Below are positions 27,275 to 36,312 of a stretch of 64,000 nt of DNA, one piece after another; the stretch's first letter is position 1; each line of letters starts with the position of its first letter. A program made the translations under genes and the position numbers. The notes beneath the pieces were generated by a model. The model had not been told where the DNA came from and made no database searches. It worked only from the letters and a program-made list of their open reading frames with translations. Origin of the DNA: Ornithinimicrobium laminariae (GTDB lineage Bacteria; Actinomycetota; Actinomycetes; Actinomycetales; Dermatophilaceae); contig NZ_JAHZSU010000003.1 in NCBI RefSeq assembly GCF_019457945.1, positions 372,001-436,000 on the forward strand. The letters are read 5' to 3'.

Positions 27275-28198
27275 GTGGAATTGCGCACGGTTCGGTATTT
27301 CGTGGCGGTCGCGGACGCTGGCTCCGTGTCGGCCGCGACCAAGATCGTGCACATCACTCAGCCTTCGCTGTCCCGCCAACTCCACCAGCTAGAAAGCGAA
27401 CTGGGGTTGAAGCTCCTTGCCAGCCGCGACGGCCGATTGCAATTGACCGCGGCAGGTCTTCGCTTTCTCCCCACAGCACGGAGCCTGGTGGCAGCAGCCG
27501 ACAACGCCAAGAACGCAGCTGAAGCAATCCGCAAAGGCCCTCTGGACACCATTCACATTGCTGCACCAACGGTCACCCTGACGGATGTTCTTGCTCCTTT
27601 TATCGCTGGCCTAGGTCCAGGCGATCCTGTCCCCACGGTCTCGGCACTAGACCCGAAGCACGGTTGTGACGCCCTTGAGCATGGCGCCGACTTGGTATTG
27701 ACCACCGTGGTGCCCCCACAGCGTTTCAGCCACCAGTGGGTCGCCAGGCTGCCGATCCTTGCCTACGTCCCCGCAGCGCACGCACTCGCTGCAAAGGAGT
27801 ATGTCTGTGTCTCGCAGTTGGTGGCGCACCACCTCTTGCTCTCCCCCACTGGCACCTACACCCGGACAGCTCTTGACGCCGTTGTGACCGCGCAGGGCGT
27901 GGACTACTCCAGCACTCGGGAGTTCACCTCCGGCCAGATTGCCCAAGCGGTTGCGGCTGCTGGTCACGGTGTCGCCGTCGTCTCCGATGACTCACGGTTC
28001 GAGCTAGTTGGGGTGCCCATCTCGGTGCCAGCAACCGCCAGCGAAACACAACGAAGCACGCTGGCTATTGACCTCTTTGCCGCCTGGCAACCCGAGCACC
28101 ATGCCGCGGCGGCCCTTGAGCGTCTAGTTGCAACCTTGGGCGGATACGTCGTGCATCGTTACGGGTCCAACGTGCTCCCAGACCCAGCAGCTGAATGA
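27275..28198 (+). CDS. LysR family transcriptional regulator
   Basis: This 307-residue regulator has an N-terminal winged helix-turn-helix (residues 1-60, with the LysR signature SVSAATKIVHITQPSLSRQL) and a C-terminal substrate-binding-like domain that senses a small effector. The GTG at 27275 has GGAG 8 bases upstream. It lies next to, and convergent with, the ureohydrolase/permease genes, from which a strong terminator separates it, so control of those genes is plausible but not shown. Confidence 0.9.
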   Translation: MELRTVRYFVAVADAGSVSAATKIVHITQPSLSRQLHQLESELGLKLLASRDGRLQLTAAGLRFLPTARSLVAAADNAKNAAEAIRKGPLDTIHIAAPTVTLTDVLAPFIAGLGPGDPVPTVSALDPKHGCDALEHGADLVLTTVVPPQRFSHQWVARLPILAYVPAAHALAAKEYVCVSQLVAHHLLLSPTGTYTRTALDAVVTAQGVDYSSTREFTSGQIAQAVAAAGHGVAVVSDDSRFELVGVPISVPATASETQRSTLAIDLFAAWQPEHHAAAALERLVATLGGYVVHRYGSNVLPDPAAE

Positions 28199-28201
28199 GA
28201 A

Positions 28202-28241
28202 ACGAGGTCGGCCAAGGCACGAACGCCTTGACCGACCTCGT
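28202..28241. terminator. bidirectional intrinsic terminator between lysR and the ureohydrolase gene
   Basis: A 17-bp stem with one mismatch and a 6-base loop (acgaac) sits between the convergent ends of the LysR and ureohydrolase genes. It can serve both strands. The tail is not a strong U-tract, as is usual in high-GC genomes. Confidence 0.75.
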
Positions 28242-28253
28242 CGCTCAACAGTT

Positions 28254-29309
28254 CTAGTGGCTGTGCCCGTGGATCTCGCCAACCGGGATTGGCGCCTCAC
28301 GCTCATCGAGCAGTGGTAGACCCGGGTCCCACGTCGTCCCGTCGCGCTCGTCCTTGCGTCGCCGAGCAATGGCCGAGAGCGCCTCAAGCACCACACGGTT
28401 GCCCAGTGCGGCAGTGATATCTGCGTGGTCATAAGGCGGGCTGACTTCAACAATGTCGATGCCGCAAACCGGCAACTCCAGGCAGATACGCCGCACCGAG
28501 TCCAGCAATTCGCGCGAGGACAGCCCGCCTGGCTCTGGCGTGCCAGTGCCAGGCGCAGCGCCGGGGTCAACCACATCAATGTCGACGGAGAGATATACGC
28601 CTTCGCACTCATCGACCGCGATAGAGAAGGCTTCGGTAAGGCAGTTCTGCAACCCCTTGTGGCCAATCTCGGTCATCTCAAAACTGCGCATCTTTTCGCC
28701 TGCCATCCACGACAGCGTCTCGGGCTCAGGCCAATAGCCGCGCAGGCCAACCTGCAGGAAGCGGTCCCCGCGCACCGCGCCCGATTCGATCAGTCGTCGC
28801 ATTGGCTGGCCGTGACCCCACAAAGAGCCAAACTCCATGTCTCCAGTGTCGGCGTGCGCGTCGAAGTGGATCATCGACACCTTACCCAGGCCGAGGACGT
28901 TAGCGCAGCCCTTGGCATCCGGATAAGCAATGGAGTGATCCCCTCCCAGCGTGACTGGGATCGCTCCGGCACGCGAAACGATCTCGACGGCATCTTCCAA
29001 CGCCTTGAGCGAGGTCGTGATGTCGCCGTTGAACATTTCGACGTCACCCGCGTCATACACCTTCAGGTCTTTCAGCCCATCGGTGCGCAACGCCAAGGAC
29101 GGCCGAGAACCGTCATGCGGGAGATAGTCCGTCATTCGAATCGCTTGCGGGCCAAACCTAGCCCCCGAGCGATACGAGGCACCTGCATCAAACGGCGCAC
29201 CCAGAATGACGACGTCCGCGTCGGCAAACGTGCTGGGATCGGTCAGGTCACAGCGTTCAACACCCAGGAACGTGATGTCCGGGCCGAACATCGGGCCATA
29301 GCGCGCCAT
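28254..29309 (-). CDS. ureohydrolase family protein (agmatinase or guanidinobutyrase)
   Basis: This binuclear manganese enzyme splits a guanidino group to give urea and an amine. The 351 residues have all the metal ligands: GGDHSIAYP (122-130), HFDAHADTGD (148-157) and SVDIDVVDPGAAPGTGTPEPGG (from 241). It is longer than E. coli agmatinase (about 306). A copper amine oxidase gene lies upstream on the same strand, so the substrate could be agmatine or 4-guanidinobutyrate formed by agmatine oxidation; sequence alone does not decide. It follows the permease stop by 2 bases. Confidence 0.9.
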   Translation of the reverse strand: MARYGPMFGPDITFLGVERCDLTDPSTFADADVVILGAPFDAGASYRSGARFGPQAIRMTDYLPHDGSRPSLALRTDGLKDLKVYDAGDVEMFNGDITTSLKALEDAVEIVSRAGAIPVTLGGDHSIAYPDAKGCANVLGLGKVSMIHFDAHADTGDMEFGSLWGHGQPMRRLIESGAVRGDRFLQVGLRGYWPEPETLSWMAGEKMRSFEMTEIGHKGLQNCLTEAFSIAVDECEGVYLSVDIDVVDPGAAPGTGTPEPGGLSSRELLDSVRRICLELPVCGIDIVEVSPPYDHADITAALGNRVVLEALSAIARRRKDERDGTTWDPGLPLLDEREAPIPVGEIHGHSH

Positions 29310-29311
29310 CG

Positions 29312-30817
29312 CTAGTTCACATCCTCAAATTCAACTGCCGCGGTCGTGTCAGTTTCTGCCGTGGTCTTCGGGAGCGTCTCGCCCCGGAAGAACGCAGGGT
29401 CCTTTGCCCAGAGGTAGGCCATGTAGACCGCTCCAACGAGGATGAGGCCCAGACCCAGGATGAGCACCAGGCCCACGCCGCCGATGGCAGCACCACTGCC
29501 GTAGGCCGGGTCTGCGCTGTCACGGAGCGTAATGATGAAGACGAACGCCAGGCCCAGGCCACCCATGAGAGGGAAGAGGAACTTGAAGGTGAAGTTGAAG
29601 GCGCTGGTGAACAGCTGGGCACGGAAGTAATAAATGCAAGCGAAGGCCGTGAGCCCGTAGTAGAAGCAGATCATGATGCCAATGCTGTAAATCGTGTCCA
29701 GCAGCACCCGCTCACTCAGGAACGTCAAGATGGTGTAGAACGCGCCTGCCGAGATGCCAGCCGCCCAGATGGCGACGGTCGGTGTCTTATAGACAGGGTG
29801 GATCGTCTGCAGCTTGGCAGGTAGGGCCTTGTAGGCCGACATCCCCAGCATGGTGCGCGTGGTGGGGAAGAACGTGGTGATCAGAGATGCAGCTGAGGAT
29901 GCCAGCACAGCCAGGAACAGCACAATCCCGAAGTTGCCCAGGACCGGCTCGGCCAGGACACCGAACACATTGTCAGCGGTGTCTGGGTTCGACAATCCCA
30001 GACCGGTGTCGCCAAGGCCGGCATACATCTGGGTCGCAACACCCACGAGCAAGTAGGTAAGCAAGATCGTGACGATCGTCAGGATCGCGGCGCGCCCTGG
30101 GATTTTCTCTCGGTCCTTTGACTCTTCGTTGACCGTCAGTGAGGTGTCCCAGCCCCAAAAGGCAAAAATGGAACCAGACAGGCCAGCAATGAAGGCCGAC
30201 AAGGTCAACCCAGCGGGGCTAAACCAATCCCAACTGAAGTCCAGGCCGACGCCCTCTTCATGTTGCATGATGGCCGCCACGGCAAAGATCAACAAGACGA
30301 TCAGCTGGAAGGACACCAGCACGATCTGGACCCTTTCGGTCGCGTCAACCCCGCGGTAAGCGACATAGCTAGCGATAAAGAGGAACACGAGGCAGGTCAG
30401 CACGTTGACTGGCTTGTTAAGCCACAGATCGGCGATGAGCTGACTGCCGAAGACTTCACCAAAGAACTGGTAGAAGAACTGAACGGCGACGCCCGCGAGG
30501 TTGGAGAGAACAATGACGGTGGCCACGATCGCGGTCCAGCCACCTAGCCAACCCACAACTGGGCCGAAGGCCTTGGTCGTCCAGGTAAAGGACGTGCCAC
30601 AGTCTGGCGACACCCGGTTCATCTCGCGATAGGCATAGGCCGCAAAGAACATCGGCAAAAAGCCAGCGATGATCACGACTGGCATTTTGACGCCAGCACT
30701 TGCCGCCAGAATGCCTAGCGTCGCGGTGAGCGCATACGCCGGTGCCACAGACGAGATACTCAAAATGGTGCTACCAATCAGGCCGACTGAGTCGCCCTTT
30801 AGCCCTTTATCGGCCAT
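29312..30817 (-). CDS. APC family amino acid/polyamine permease
   Basis: This 501-residue secondary transporter has about 12 membrane helices. The family's first unwound helix is visible as STILSISSVAPAYALTATLG near residues 16-35, and WGWDTSLTVNEESKDREKIPGRA is the conserved cytoplasmic loop after helix 6. The substrate is probably an amine, amino acid or guanidino compound, given the ureohydrolase 2 bases downstream and the amine oxidase upstream. A terminator at 30866-30895 separates it from the amine oxidase gene, so it may have its own promoter in the 48 bases after that hairpin. Confidence 0.88.
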   Translation of the reverse strand: MADKGLKGDSVGLIGSTILSISSVAPAYALTATLGILAASAGVKMPVVIIAGFLPMFFAAYAYREMNRVSPDCGTSFTWTTKAFGPVVGWLGGWTAIVATVIVLSNLAGVAVQFFYQFFGEVFGSQLIADLWLNKPVNVLTCLVFLFIASYVAYRGVDATERVQIVLVSFQLIVLLIFAVAAIMQHEEGVGLDFSWDWFSPAGLTLSAFIAGLSGSIFAFWGWDTSLTVNEESKDREKIPGRAAILTIVTILLTYLLVGVATQMYAGLGDTGLGLSNPDTADNVFGVLAEPVLGNFGIVLFLAVLASSAASLITTFFPTTRTMLGMSAYKALPAKLQTIHPVYKTPTVAIWAAGISAGAFYTILTFLSERVLLDTIYSIGIMICFYYGLTAFACIYYFRAQLFTSAFNFTFKFLFPLMGGLGLAFVFIITLRDSADPAYGSGAAIGGVGLVLILGLGLILVGAVYMAYLWAKDPAFFRGETLPKTTAETDTTAAVEFEDVN

Positions 30818-30865
30818 GTCATTGTCCTCAACATCGTTGTCGCGGGAAGGCTATGAGTGAAGCAA

Positions 30866-30895
30866 CGGCGGGCGCCTAGCCTGAAGCGCCCGCCG
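30866..30895 (-). terminator. intrinsic terminator after the amine oxidase gene
   Basis: A perfect 10-bp G+C stem (cggcgggcgc and its complement) with a 10-base loop lies 11 bases beyond the amine oxidase stop codon, in the direction of its transcription. There is no U-tract. Confidence 0.6.
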
Positions 30896-30906
30896 CTGAG
30901 ACGCCA

Positions 30907-32814
30907 CTAGTGGCAGGACATGCCCTTGGGCTTCGACCGAGGAGCGTCCAGTGATGGGTTTTGGTCAAAGAAGCCAAACGGCTTCAGCCAGAACGACACG
31001 GTGTCGGAGGGCATCATCGGCCAGTCCTCGATGCGAGTGATGTGGTGCACGCCGAAGACATACCAAAGCACGAGGTCTTCGTCGATCAGGTTCGCGTCGT
31101 CCTTGATCCAGGTGGTGATGCCTTCGCCTCCCACCGACTGGGTCGGGTAGTCACCCGCCGGCCAGCGCTCGGCCGGGTCTTCTGCGGTGACCCACAGCTG
31201 GTGGCCGATCACGGGAGCGCGCTTGTAAACGGGCGAAGACTCATCCAACATCGCGGGGAAAGCATCGCCAGGGACAATCTTGTATGCGGTGTTGCTGCCC
31301 AACTTGTTGGTCTTGTTGGGATTAACAACCTTCCAGGCACGCTGGGTCTCCCAGTTGAAGTCCCTACCCGCATCCTTCTCGGAGGCAATCGGGGTCTGCT
31401 GGGTTTGCAGAGCGAGACCGTAAGGGTTGTCTTTAGAGATCGGCGCGGCTGAAGAGTCCACCTCGACCAGGGTGTTGCCTTCGCCATCGACGTCTAGGTC
31501 CATCCGGGCCACGATGAAGTGCTGGTGGAACGGCGCATACGTGCGGGTATCAACCAGCGTGCCGCTCGGCGGCGCCTTGTCGCTGTCGCTTTCGAGCGGC
31601 GTTGTCACCATGGCACCGGTCGCACGAACCTCGCACTCGATGTTGCCATCCTGGTAGAAGCGCCAGTAGACCAAGTATTCGTAGTTGGCCACCGTGGCGT
31701 GGAACGACACCACCATTCGGCGCATCCGGCGCACCTCGGCACTGCCATCGCCGTCGACGTGCTTCCAGAGCACAGCGTTGTCTTCTTCGTGCAGACACAT
31801 CGCCTGCTTGATGGTCTCCGGCTCGCCCTTGCTGTTGTTGATGACAGCGTCTATGTAGGTGATCTCACCGAGGCAGTCGCAGCCCAAGCTGAGGGAGGTC
31901 GTCATGTAGCCCAGACCCCACTCACCGATGTCGAAGGCGGTGCGACGGTAGTGGTCATAGCCGGGGTCACGGTAGGGAACGACCATCTCGGCGAACGACA
32001 TGCGATAGGCCACGTCGCGCTCTTCGCCTTGGTCGTTGAAGCTGATCTGGTGCAGGGTCATACCCTCACGGAAGTTAAAGCCAACGCGCATCTTCCAGTT
32101 TTGCCAGGTCAACTCATTGCCATCGAGCGTGAAAGAGACGCCTTCTGGCTGCACGATGTCAAGGGGCTTAAGGTCGTCGCGCTCGCCTGGGTCGCGCAAC
32201 TCGGGGACGTATTCGCCGTCGACCTCGGGCAAGCCGTAGTCGTGGTGGTCCTCGATATCCAGCAACTCAAGGGTGTTCATGTCGACGATGAGCTTGAGTC
32301 CAGAGATTGGGTGAGCGTAGGGGTTTCCAGTGGGGCTCTTGCGCAGCCACAGGTCGCACCAGCCCAACCGGCGGTCGCGCCATTGCGCAGGCATGACCTC
32401 GCGTCCGTAGGTCCAGACGTCAATCAGTACCAGCGACATGTCAGTGATGCCACGCTCAGACAGCACCTTGACCACTCCGGGGTGGACCCGAAGGGCTTCG
32501 TCCACGTCGTGGTATTCGTCGACGGTGAAGTTTGGGGTGACATCGGGGATGTGAGTCCAGGAAACAACTGAGTCAGCGGCTAGGTCAACGACGCCCTCGT
32601 AGGTCTCGTTGTTCTCTCGGTCCCACAGCACAGCAATCGCCTTGCGGGGCATGGCATCGCCTGGGGTCCAGGCCTTGACCTCAACTTTGGGTGGCTCCTG
32701 CATCTCGATGGAGGCGAACCGCCAGGATTCAGACACGCGCTGGTCGCGCCGAAGGATGCTCGCCACCGATCGGAACTCGTCAGCGGACAGTGGATCAAGA
32801 GGGTGAGAAGACAA
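30907..32814 (-). CDS. primary-amine oxidase (copper/TPQ)
   Basis: It oxidises a primary amine to the aldehyde with release of ammonia and H2O2. The 635 residues carry the topaquinone precursor in VANYEYLVYW (Tyr378), the catalytic-base region AFDIGEWGLGYMTTSL, and copper ligands in HQHFIVARMD and VHHITRIEDWPMMP. There is no signal peptide, so it is cytoplasmic as in Arthrobacter enzymes. I propose a TTG start at 32812-32814, giving MSSHPLDPLSADEF, which resembles how family members begin; an upstream GTG at 32883 would add 23 residues without similarity. The ureohydrolase and permease genes lie downstream. Confidence 0.92.
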   Translation of the reverse strand: MSSHPLDPLSADEFRSVASILRRDQRVSESWRFASIEMQEPPKVEVKAWTPGDAMPRKAIAVLWDRENNETYEGVVDLAADSVVSWTHIPDVTPNFTVDEYHDVDEALRVHPGVVKVLSERGITDMSLVLIDVWTYGREVMPAQWRDRRLGWCDLWLRKSPTGNPYAHPISGLKLIVDMNTLELLDIEDHHDYGLPEVDGEYVPELRDPGERDDLKPLDIVQPEGVSFTLDGNELTWQNWKMRVGFNFREGMTLHQISFNDQGEERDVAYRMSFAEMVVPYRDPGYDHYRRTAFDIGEWGLGYMTTSLSLGCDCLGEITYIDAVINNSKGEPETIKQAMCLHEEDNAVLWKHVDGDGSAEVRRMRRMVVSFHATVANYEYLVYWRFYQDGNIECEVRATGAMVTTPLESDSDKAPPSGTLVDTRTYAPFHQHFIVARMDLDVDGEGNTLVEVDSSAAPISKDNPYGLALQTQQTPIASEKDAGRDFNWETQRAWKVVNPNKTNKLGSNTAYKIVPGDAFPAMLDESSPVYKRAPVIGHQLWVTAEDPAERWPAGDYPTQSVGGEGITTWIKDDANLIDEDLVLWYVFGVHHITRIEDWPMMPSDTVSFWLKPFGFFDQNPSLDAPRSKPKGMSCH

Positions 32815-32921
32815 GGGAGTCTCTTTCGGCAGACGACAGTGGCTTGGCCAAGAGTCTCGCCGTTCTGCCCGCCGGTCAATCACTCATTTTGCATAGTGGG
32901 TATGCCTGCTAGGCAATTCGG

Positions 32922-34679
32922 CTAGATCGACAACGCAGGCGGTGTTTGCAGGCGCCTTAACCGTGAGGTCAGCAACTCAGTCCGCTCCTGATTACCATGC
33001 AGTTGCACGTAGCGCTGACCAAAGATGGCCAAGAGCGCATCGTCCAATCTGCGGACTGCGCCTGGCGGGTAGCGGTAACCCAACTGCACGCTAATGGCCG
33101 CCGAATCAACGGACCGCAGCAAGTCGCTCAACTCCCCCAGTGAGGTCACGCCGAGCTCTAGCAACAACCCCGACACCCACTCGTAGTGCTCGGTTCGCGA
33201 CCAGCCTGCTTCCGGGATCGTCGCCGAAAGGAACGCCGCTAGGTCCTGGGCACTGATTCGAGGGTCGCTGGGGTCGGCTTCCCCCAACTCGTGGCCCGAA
33301 CGCTCTTGGAGGCGCTCGCGGATCTTCGAGAACTCCGCGTCGGCCAACTCCAAGAGGCCGGCCGCGAGCGTGAAACGACGATCTAGGTCTGGTGCATCCT
33401 GCTCAGAAACGGTGCCCTTATAGCGGATGTCGTGCTCAAACTCGGCCCAGGCATGCTGCAAGACCGTGCGTAGTTGCACCGAGGCGGTGTGCTGCCGGAT
33501 CTCGGGCCGCTCATGATCGGGAGCAACTTGGACGAGGAGGTGACGCGAGCTATAGCCAAATCGCCCCTCTCGAGCGGTTTCTTCACCCATATCCCGGTCG
33601 TCGTGAATCGCGAATTGATCGGCCAAGAGGTCTGCAACGGCGGCCACGTCACTTTGCACATAAGTCACGACCCGCAGACCGATCTGGTCGGTTATCTGAT
33701 TAAGCGGGTCTGGATAGACCGCGACCCCATCCACCCGCCGGTTTGCTTTGCCAGCAAAAGACGCCACAGATTTGGTGCGGGCCGTCACGCTGAGGTAGTT
33801 GATGCCCGCGTCATCTAACAGTTGCGTGAGCACCTGCTGGTATGACTCAGTGATAGCCGTCAGCGCAGGAAACTGCTGAGCGTAGTGCTGCACCGCTGCG
33901 TGCACCAGCGTGGGCGCCAGCCCTGGCGACACCTCGGGCCGAGTCGGTGCCACGCCCAGTCGTGGCGTCACGATAGCCCCATCTTCTGCCGTGCCGTAGA
34001 CCGAAATATCTGCCGGCCGCCGGTCCGCGAACATAGCGATGTAGGCGCACAACACAGCATCAACTTGGTCTTCAACGATCCGCAGTTGGCTCTTGCGCTT
34101 GGCCGAGGTAACCCGGTCCCGTAGTTCGATCCAGAGTGGGGAGCTTGCCAATTCAAGACCGGGGTCATAAATACTGAGGCCTTCCATCAAAGCCATGAGC
34201 CGCAGCAGCTCAGCCTTAAGACCCTCGAAGGTGCGACCTGGCTTGTTCTTGTATTTGAGGGTCTTGGAGAGACCAAAAAGGGAAATGGTCGCTGGGTGGG
34301 GATAGACCTCCAGGCCCCGACGCGAACTCTGCCCCAATGGGGTCAGGTCTAGGCCTAACTCTTTGGCAATTCGCAACGCCCTGGTGCCATTGCTGAACTC
34401 TGGCTTCGCTGTATTCGAAGGATGAGCACCAGCCTCAAAGGTGGCAAAGTCCTTATTCAGTGCCGCTTCTGCACCACGGTTGCCGCTGGGGTTCTTCACG
34501 ACGATAGGCGCGTCAAAACCGACGACGACAGGCCCCAAAACATAGGCCTGAATAGCTCCTCGAATGTCGGCATCGCTCAGCACCAAGGCAATGTGCAACA
34601 ACGTTCCATCACTGGCGAGGACTGCAACACCGGTGGGCTTCCGGGCGCCCCACGCGAGGTCTAGGCCGATGTAGTGCAT
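32922..34679 (-). CDS. DUF429 domain fused to a RelA/SpoT-type nucleotidyltransferase domain
   Basis: This is a 585-residue two-domain protein. Residues 1 to about 235 are DUF429, an RNase H-like fold with acidic positions in GLDLAWG, GFDAP, LEVYPHPA and EDQVDAVLCAY. Residues of about 297-425 match the RelA/SpoT synthetase: TARTKSVASFAGK (Arg301, Lys303, Ser307, Lys311), DQIGLRVVTY (Asp331), GYSSRH, and SVQLRTVLQHAWAEFEHD. The C-terminal part, ending in RRLDDALLAIFG and LHGN, is typical of actinobacterial RelA/SpoT-domain proteins. The usual Glu of the E-x-Q-x-R-T motif is Ser400, so alarmone synthesis is uncertain. There is no HD hydrolase domain. The ATG at 34677 is where DUF429 similarity begins. 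The gene is divergent from the DsbA-like gene. Confidence 0.82.
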   Translation of the reverse strand: MHYIGLDLAWGARKPTGVAVLASDGTLLHIALVLSDADIRGAIQAYVLGPVVVGFDAPIVVKNPSGNRGAEAALNKDFATFEAGAHPSNTAKPEFSNGTRALRIAKELGLDLTPLGQSSRRGLEVYPHPATISLFGLSKTLKYKNKPGRTFEGLKAELLRLMALMEGLSIYDPGLELASSPLWIELRDRVTSAKRKSQLRIVEDQVDAVLCAYIAMFADRRPADISVYGTAEDGAIVTPRLGVAPTRPEVSPGLAPTLVHAAVQHYAQQFPALTAITESYQQVLTQLLDDAGINYLSVTARTKSVASFAGKANRRVDGVAVYPDPLNQITDQIGLRVVTYVQSDVAAVADLLADQFAIHDDRDMGEETAREGRFGYSSRHLLVQVAPDHERPEIRQHTASVQLRTVLQHAWAEFEHDIRYKGTVSEQDAPDLDRRFTLAAGLLELADAEFSKIRERLQERSGHELGEADPSDPRISAQDLAAFLSATIPEAGWSRTEHYEWVSGLLLELGVTSLGELSDLLRSVDSAAISVQLGYRYPPGAVRRLDDALLAIFGQRYVQLHGNQERTELLTSRLRRLQTPPALSI

Positions 34680-34770
34680 TACGCCACTCTGACAGAAACG
34701 TTCGGTTATTCGAGCATTTGACCTCCGGCAATGTCGGAACACGAAGAGCCTTCGTCGTGTTGACCCGAGC

Positions 34771-35538
34771 ATGAGCGAACGCATCACCATTGAAGTTTGG
34801 TCCGACGTTGTATGCCCCTGGTGCTACATCGGAAAGCGCCGGCTCGAAACTGCACTCGACGAAGTCGGCTCAAGGGATGTAGAGGTCATTTGGCGAGCCT
34901 TTCAACTCGATCCACATTCACCTCGTCCCGGCGAGCCTGGCCACGGCCAAGGAATGGCCGAGCACTTGGGCCAGAAGTATGGCGGCGGCATTGAGGCTGG
35001 CCAGCAAATGAATGAGCAGATGACCAAGGTGGCCGCCGGCGAAGGCCTCGACTTCCACCTTGACCTCGTGGGTACGGGCAACACCACCGACGCCCACCGC
35101 CTGCTGCACTTGGCTGCCGTGTCCGACGCGGACGGCACAAACTTGCAGGATGCCCTGAAGGAACGGCTCTTCGCCGCCTTCTTCACCCAGGGACTCGACA
35201 CCTCCTGCACCGAGGTGCTGTCAAAGTTGGCCATCAAGGTTGGGTTGAATGCTGACCGTGTTGCTGAAGTGCTGGCAACCGATGAGTTCAGCGCTGAGGT
35301 CCGCACCGAGATGGCCCAGGCTCAAGCCTATGGAGCCAATGGCGTTCCTTTTACCGTGGTGAATGGGACCTACGGGATCTCTGGCGCGCAACCCGCCAGC
35401 GTCTTTGCCGAGGCCATCCAGCGGGCACGTGCCGACCAGGTGCCCCAGCTGACCGCCGTCCACGGTGATGCGGATGCGAGCGCCTGCGGCCCAGATGGCT
35501 GTGCCGTCCCTGAAACACAGAACGGCTCAAGCAACTAG
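34771..35538 (+). CDS. DsbA family oxidoreductase (FrnE-like)
   Basis: This 255-residue cytoplasmic thioredoxin-fold protein with an inserted helical domain has the active site CPWC at 15-18 (SDVVCPWCYIGKRR). It also has the family GVPFTVVNGTYGISGAQP segment with its cis-proline near residue 193. Members are disulfide isomerases or 2-hydroxychromene-2-carboxylate-isomerase-like enzymes; the substrate is unknown. The ATG at 34771 starts the conserved ERITIEVWSD strand. Its last codons overlap the convergent FadR-type regulator gene. Confidence 0.9.
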   Translation: MSERITIEVWSDVVCPWCYIGKRRLETALDEVGSRDVEVIWRAFQLDPHSPRPGEPGHGQGMAEHLGQKYGGGIEAGQQMNEQMTKVAAGEGLDFHLDLVGTGNTTDAHRLLHLAAVSDADGTNLQDALKERLFAAFFTQGLDTSCTEVLSKLAIKVGLNADRVAEVLATDEFSAEVRTEMAQAQAYGANGVPFTVVNGTYGISGAQPASVFAEAIQRARADQVPQLTAVHGDADASACGPDGCAVPETQNGSSN

Positions 35539-36239
35539 TCGAGAAATCCACGCAGCAGCGAGGCGGTGCCTTCGATGTGCTCCCGCGTCGCTGCTGCGGC
35601 GGCGTCACCATCCCCCTGCTCAATCGCCAGCAAAATCGCCTCATGCTGCTGAGTCGAGTGCGCCAGGTTGGGCGTCAAGAGCGGGATGTGGTCTAGAAGT
35701 TCGTTGACTCGAGCGCGGTTTTGCAGCACAACGTTCGACAACGTCGGACTGCCGCAGAGGTCCGCGATCATCAGGTGAAACCTCGAGTCCAGCGGACGGT
35801 AGTGATGTTCCGGCGCGTCGCAGACTGCTTGGTGGCCTGCGCGCAATGCCGCCATCTGCTCGCCACTAATTCCACGCTGGGCAGTCAGCCTGCTCACTGC
35901 TGGCTCGACAACTTCTCGGGTCGTCAAGACATCGTGCACCACGCCCGCCTCTAATTCACCGGGCCAACGTGAGGGATCAGGCAACCTATCGCATACGTAT
36001 GTTCCCCCGTAGCGACCCCGAGCAACGGCCACGTAGCCCGCGCTTTGCATGCCAGACAGCGCATCCCGCAGCGTCGTGCGGGAAACCCCCAATGACTCGG
36101 CGAGTTCTCGCTCGGGGGGCATCTTCTCGCCGGGTCGGAACTGCCCCAATCTGATTGCCTGGAGGAGTCGCTCAAGCGTCTCCTCATAGACGTTGCCCAC
36201 CCGAATAGGCTGCATTCGTGGTGTCACCGGCTGGCTCAT
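35535..36239 (-). CDS. GntR family (FadR subfamily) transcriptional regulator
   Basis: This 234-residue regulator has an N-terminal winged helix (about 12-80, with PPERELAESLGVSRTTLRDAL and GYVAVARGRYGGTYV) and an all-helical FCD effector domain that may hold a metal through its His residues (HYRPLDSRFHLMIADLCG, HEAILLAIEQGD). It is divergent from the ethanolamine-type permease operon across a 148-base gap and is the obvious candidate for its controller. I chose the ATG at 36237-36239 with a GGTGAGAG ribosome site; an internal ATG at 36213 is possible. Confidence 0.88.
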   Translation of the reverse strand: MSQPVTPRMQPIRVGNVYEETLERLLQAIRLGQFRPGEKMPPERELAESLGVSRTTLRDALSGMQSAGYVAVARGRYGGTYVCDRLPDPSRWPGELEAGVVHDVLTTREVVEPAVSRLTAQRGISGEQMAALRAGHQAVCDAPEHHYRPLDSRFHLMIADLCGSPTLSNVVLQNRARVNELLDHIPLLTPNLAHSTQQHEAILLAIEQGDGDAAAAATREHIEGTASLLRGFLD

Positions 36240-36291
36240 GGCTCTCACCGTACCGGCACGCTCACTTCGCACCTCCTGCGCAGTTTTGCCA

Positions 36292-36312
36292 GGTTTGGAT
36301 TTGGTATAAACC
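36292..36312. promoter_or_regulatory. candidate operator/promoter region between the FadR-type regulator and the permease operon
   Basis: An inverted repeat GGTTT-N11-AAACC lies in the divergent gap, and inside it GGT-ATAA-ACC forms a second, FadR-like symmetric element. A TTGACG that could be a -35 box follows at 36314-36319. A second possible site, tggtc-N8-gatcca, lies at about 36353-36370 near the permease start. All this is by eye; no site is proven. Confidence 0.3.

Noticed and set aside
28425..29315. 296-codon open frame antisense to the ureohydrolase gene
   Set aside because: The opposite strand encodes a protein with all manganese ligands in place; this frame has no family features.
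31519..32571. 350-codon open frame antisense to the amine oxidase gene
   Set aside because: It mirrors GC-rich codon use of a well-supported enzyme gene and shows no recognisable domain.
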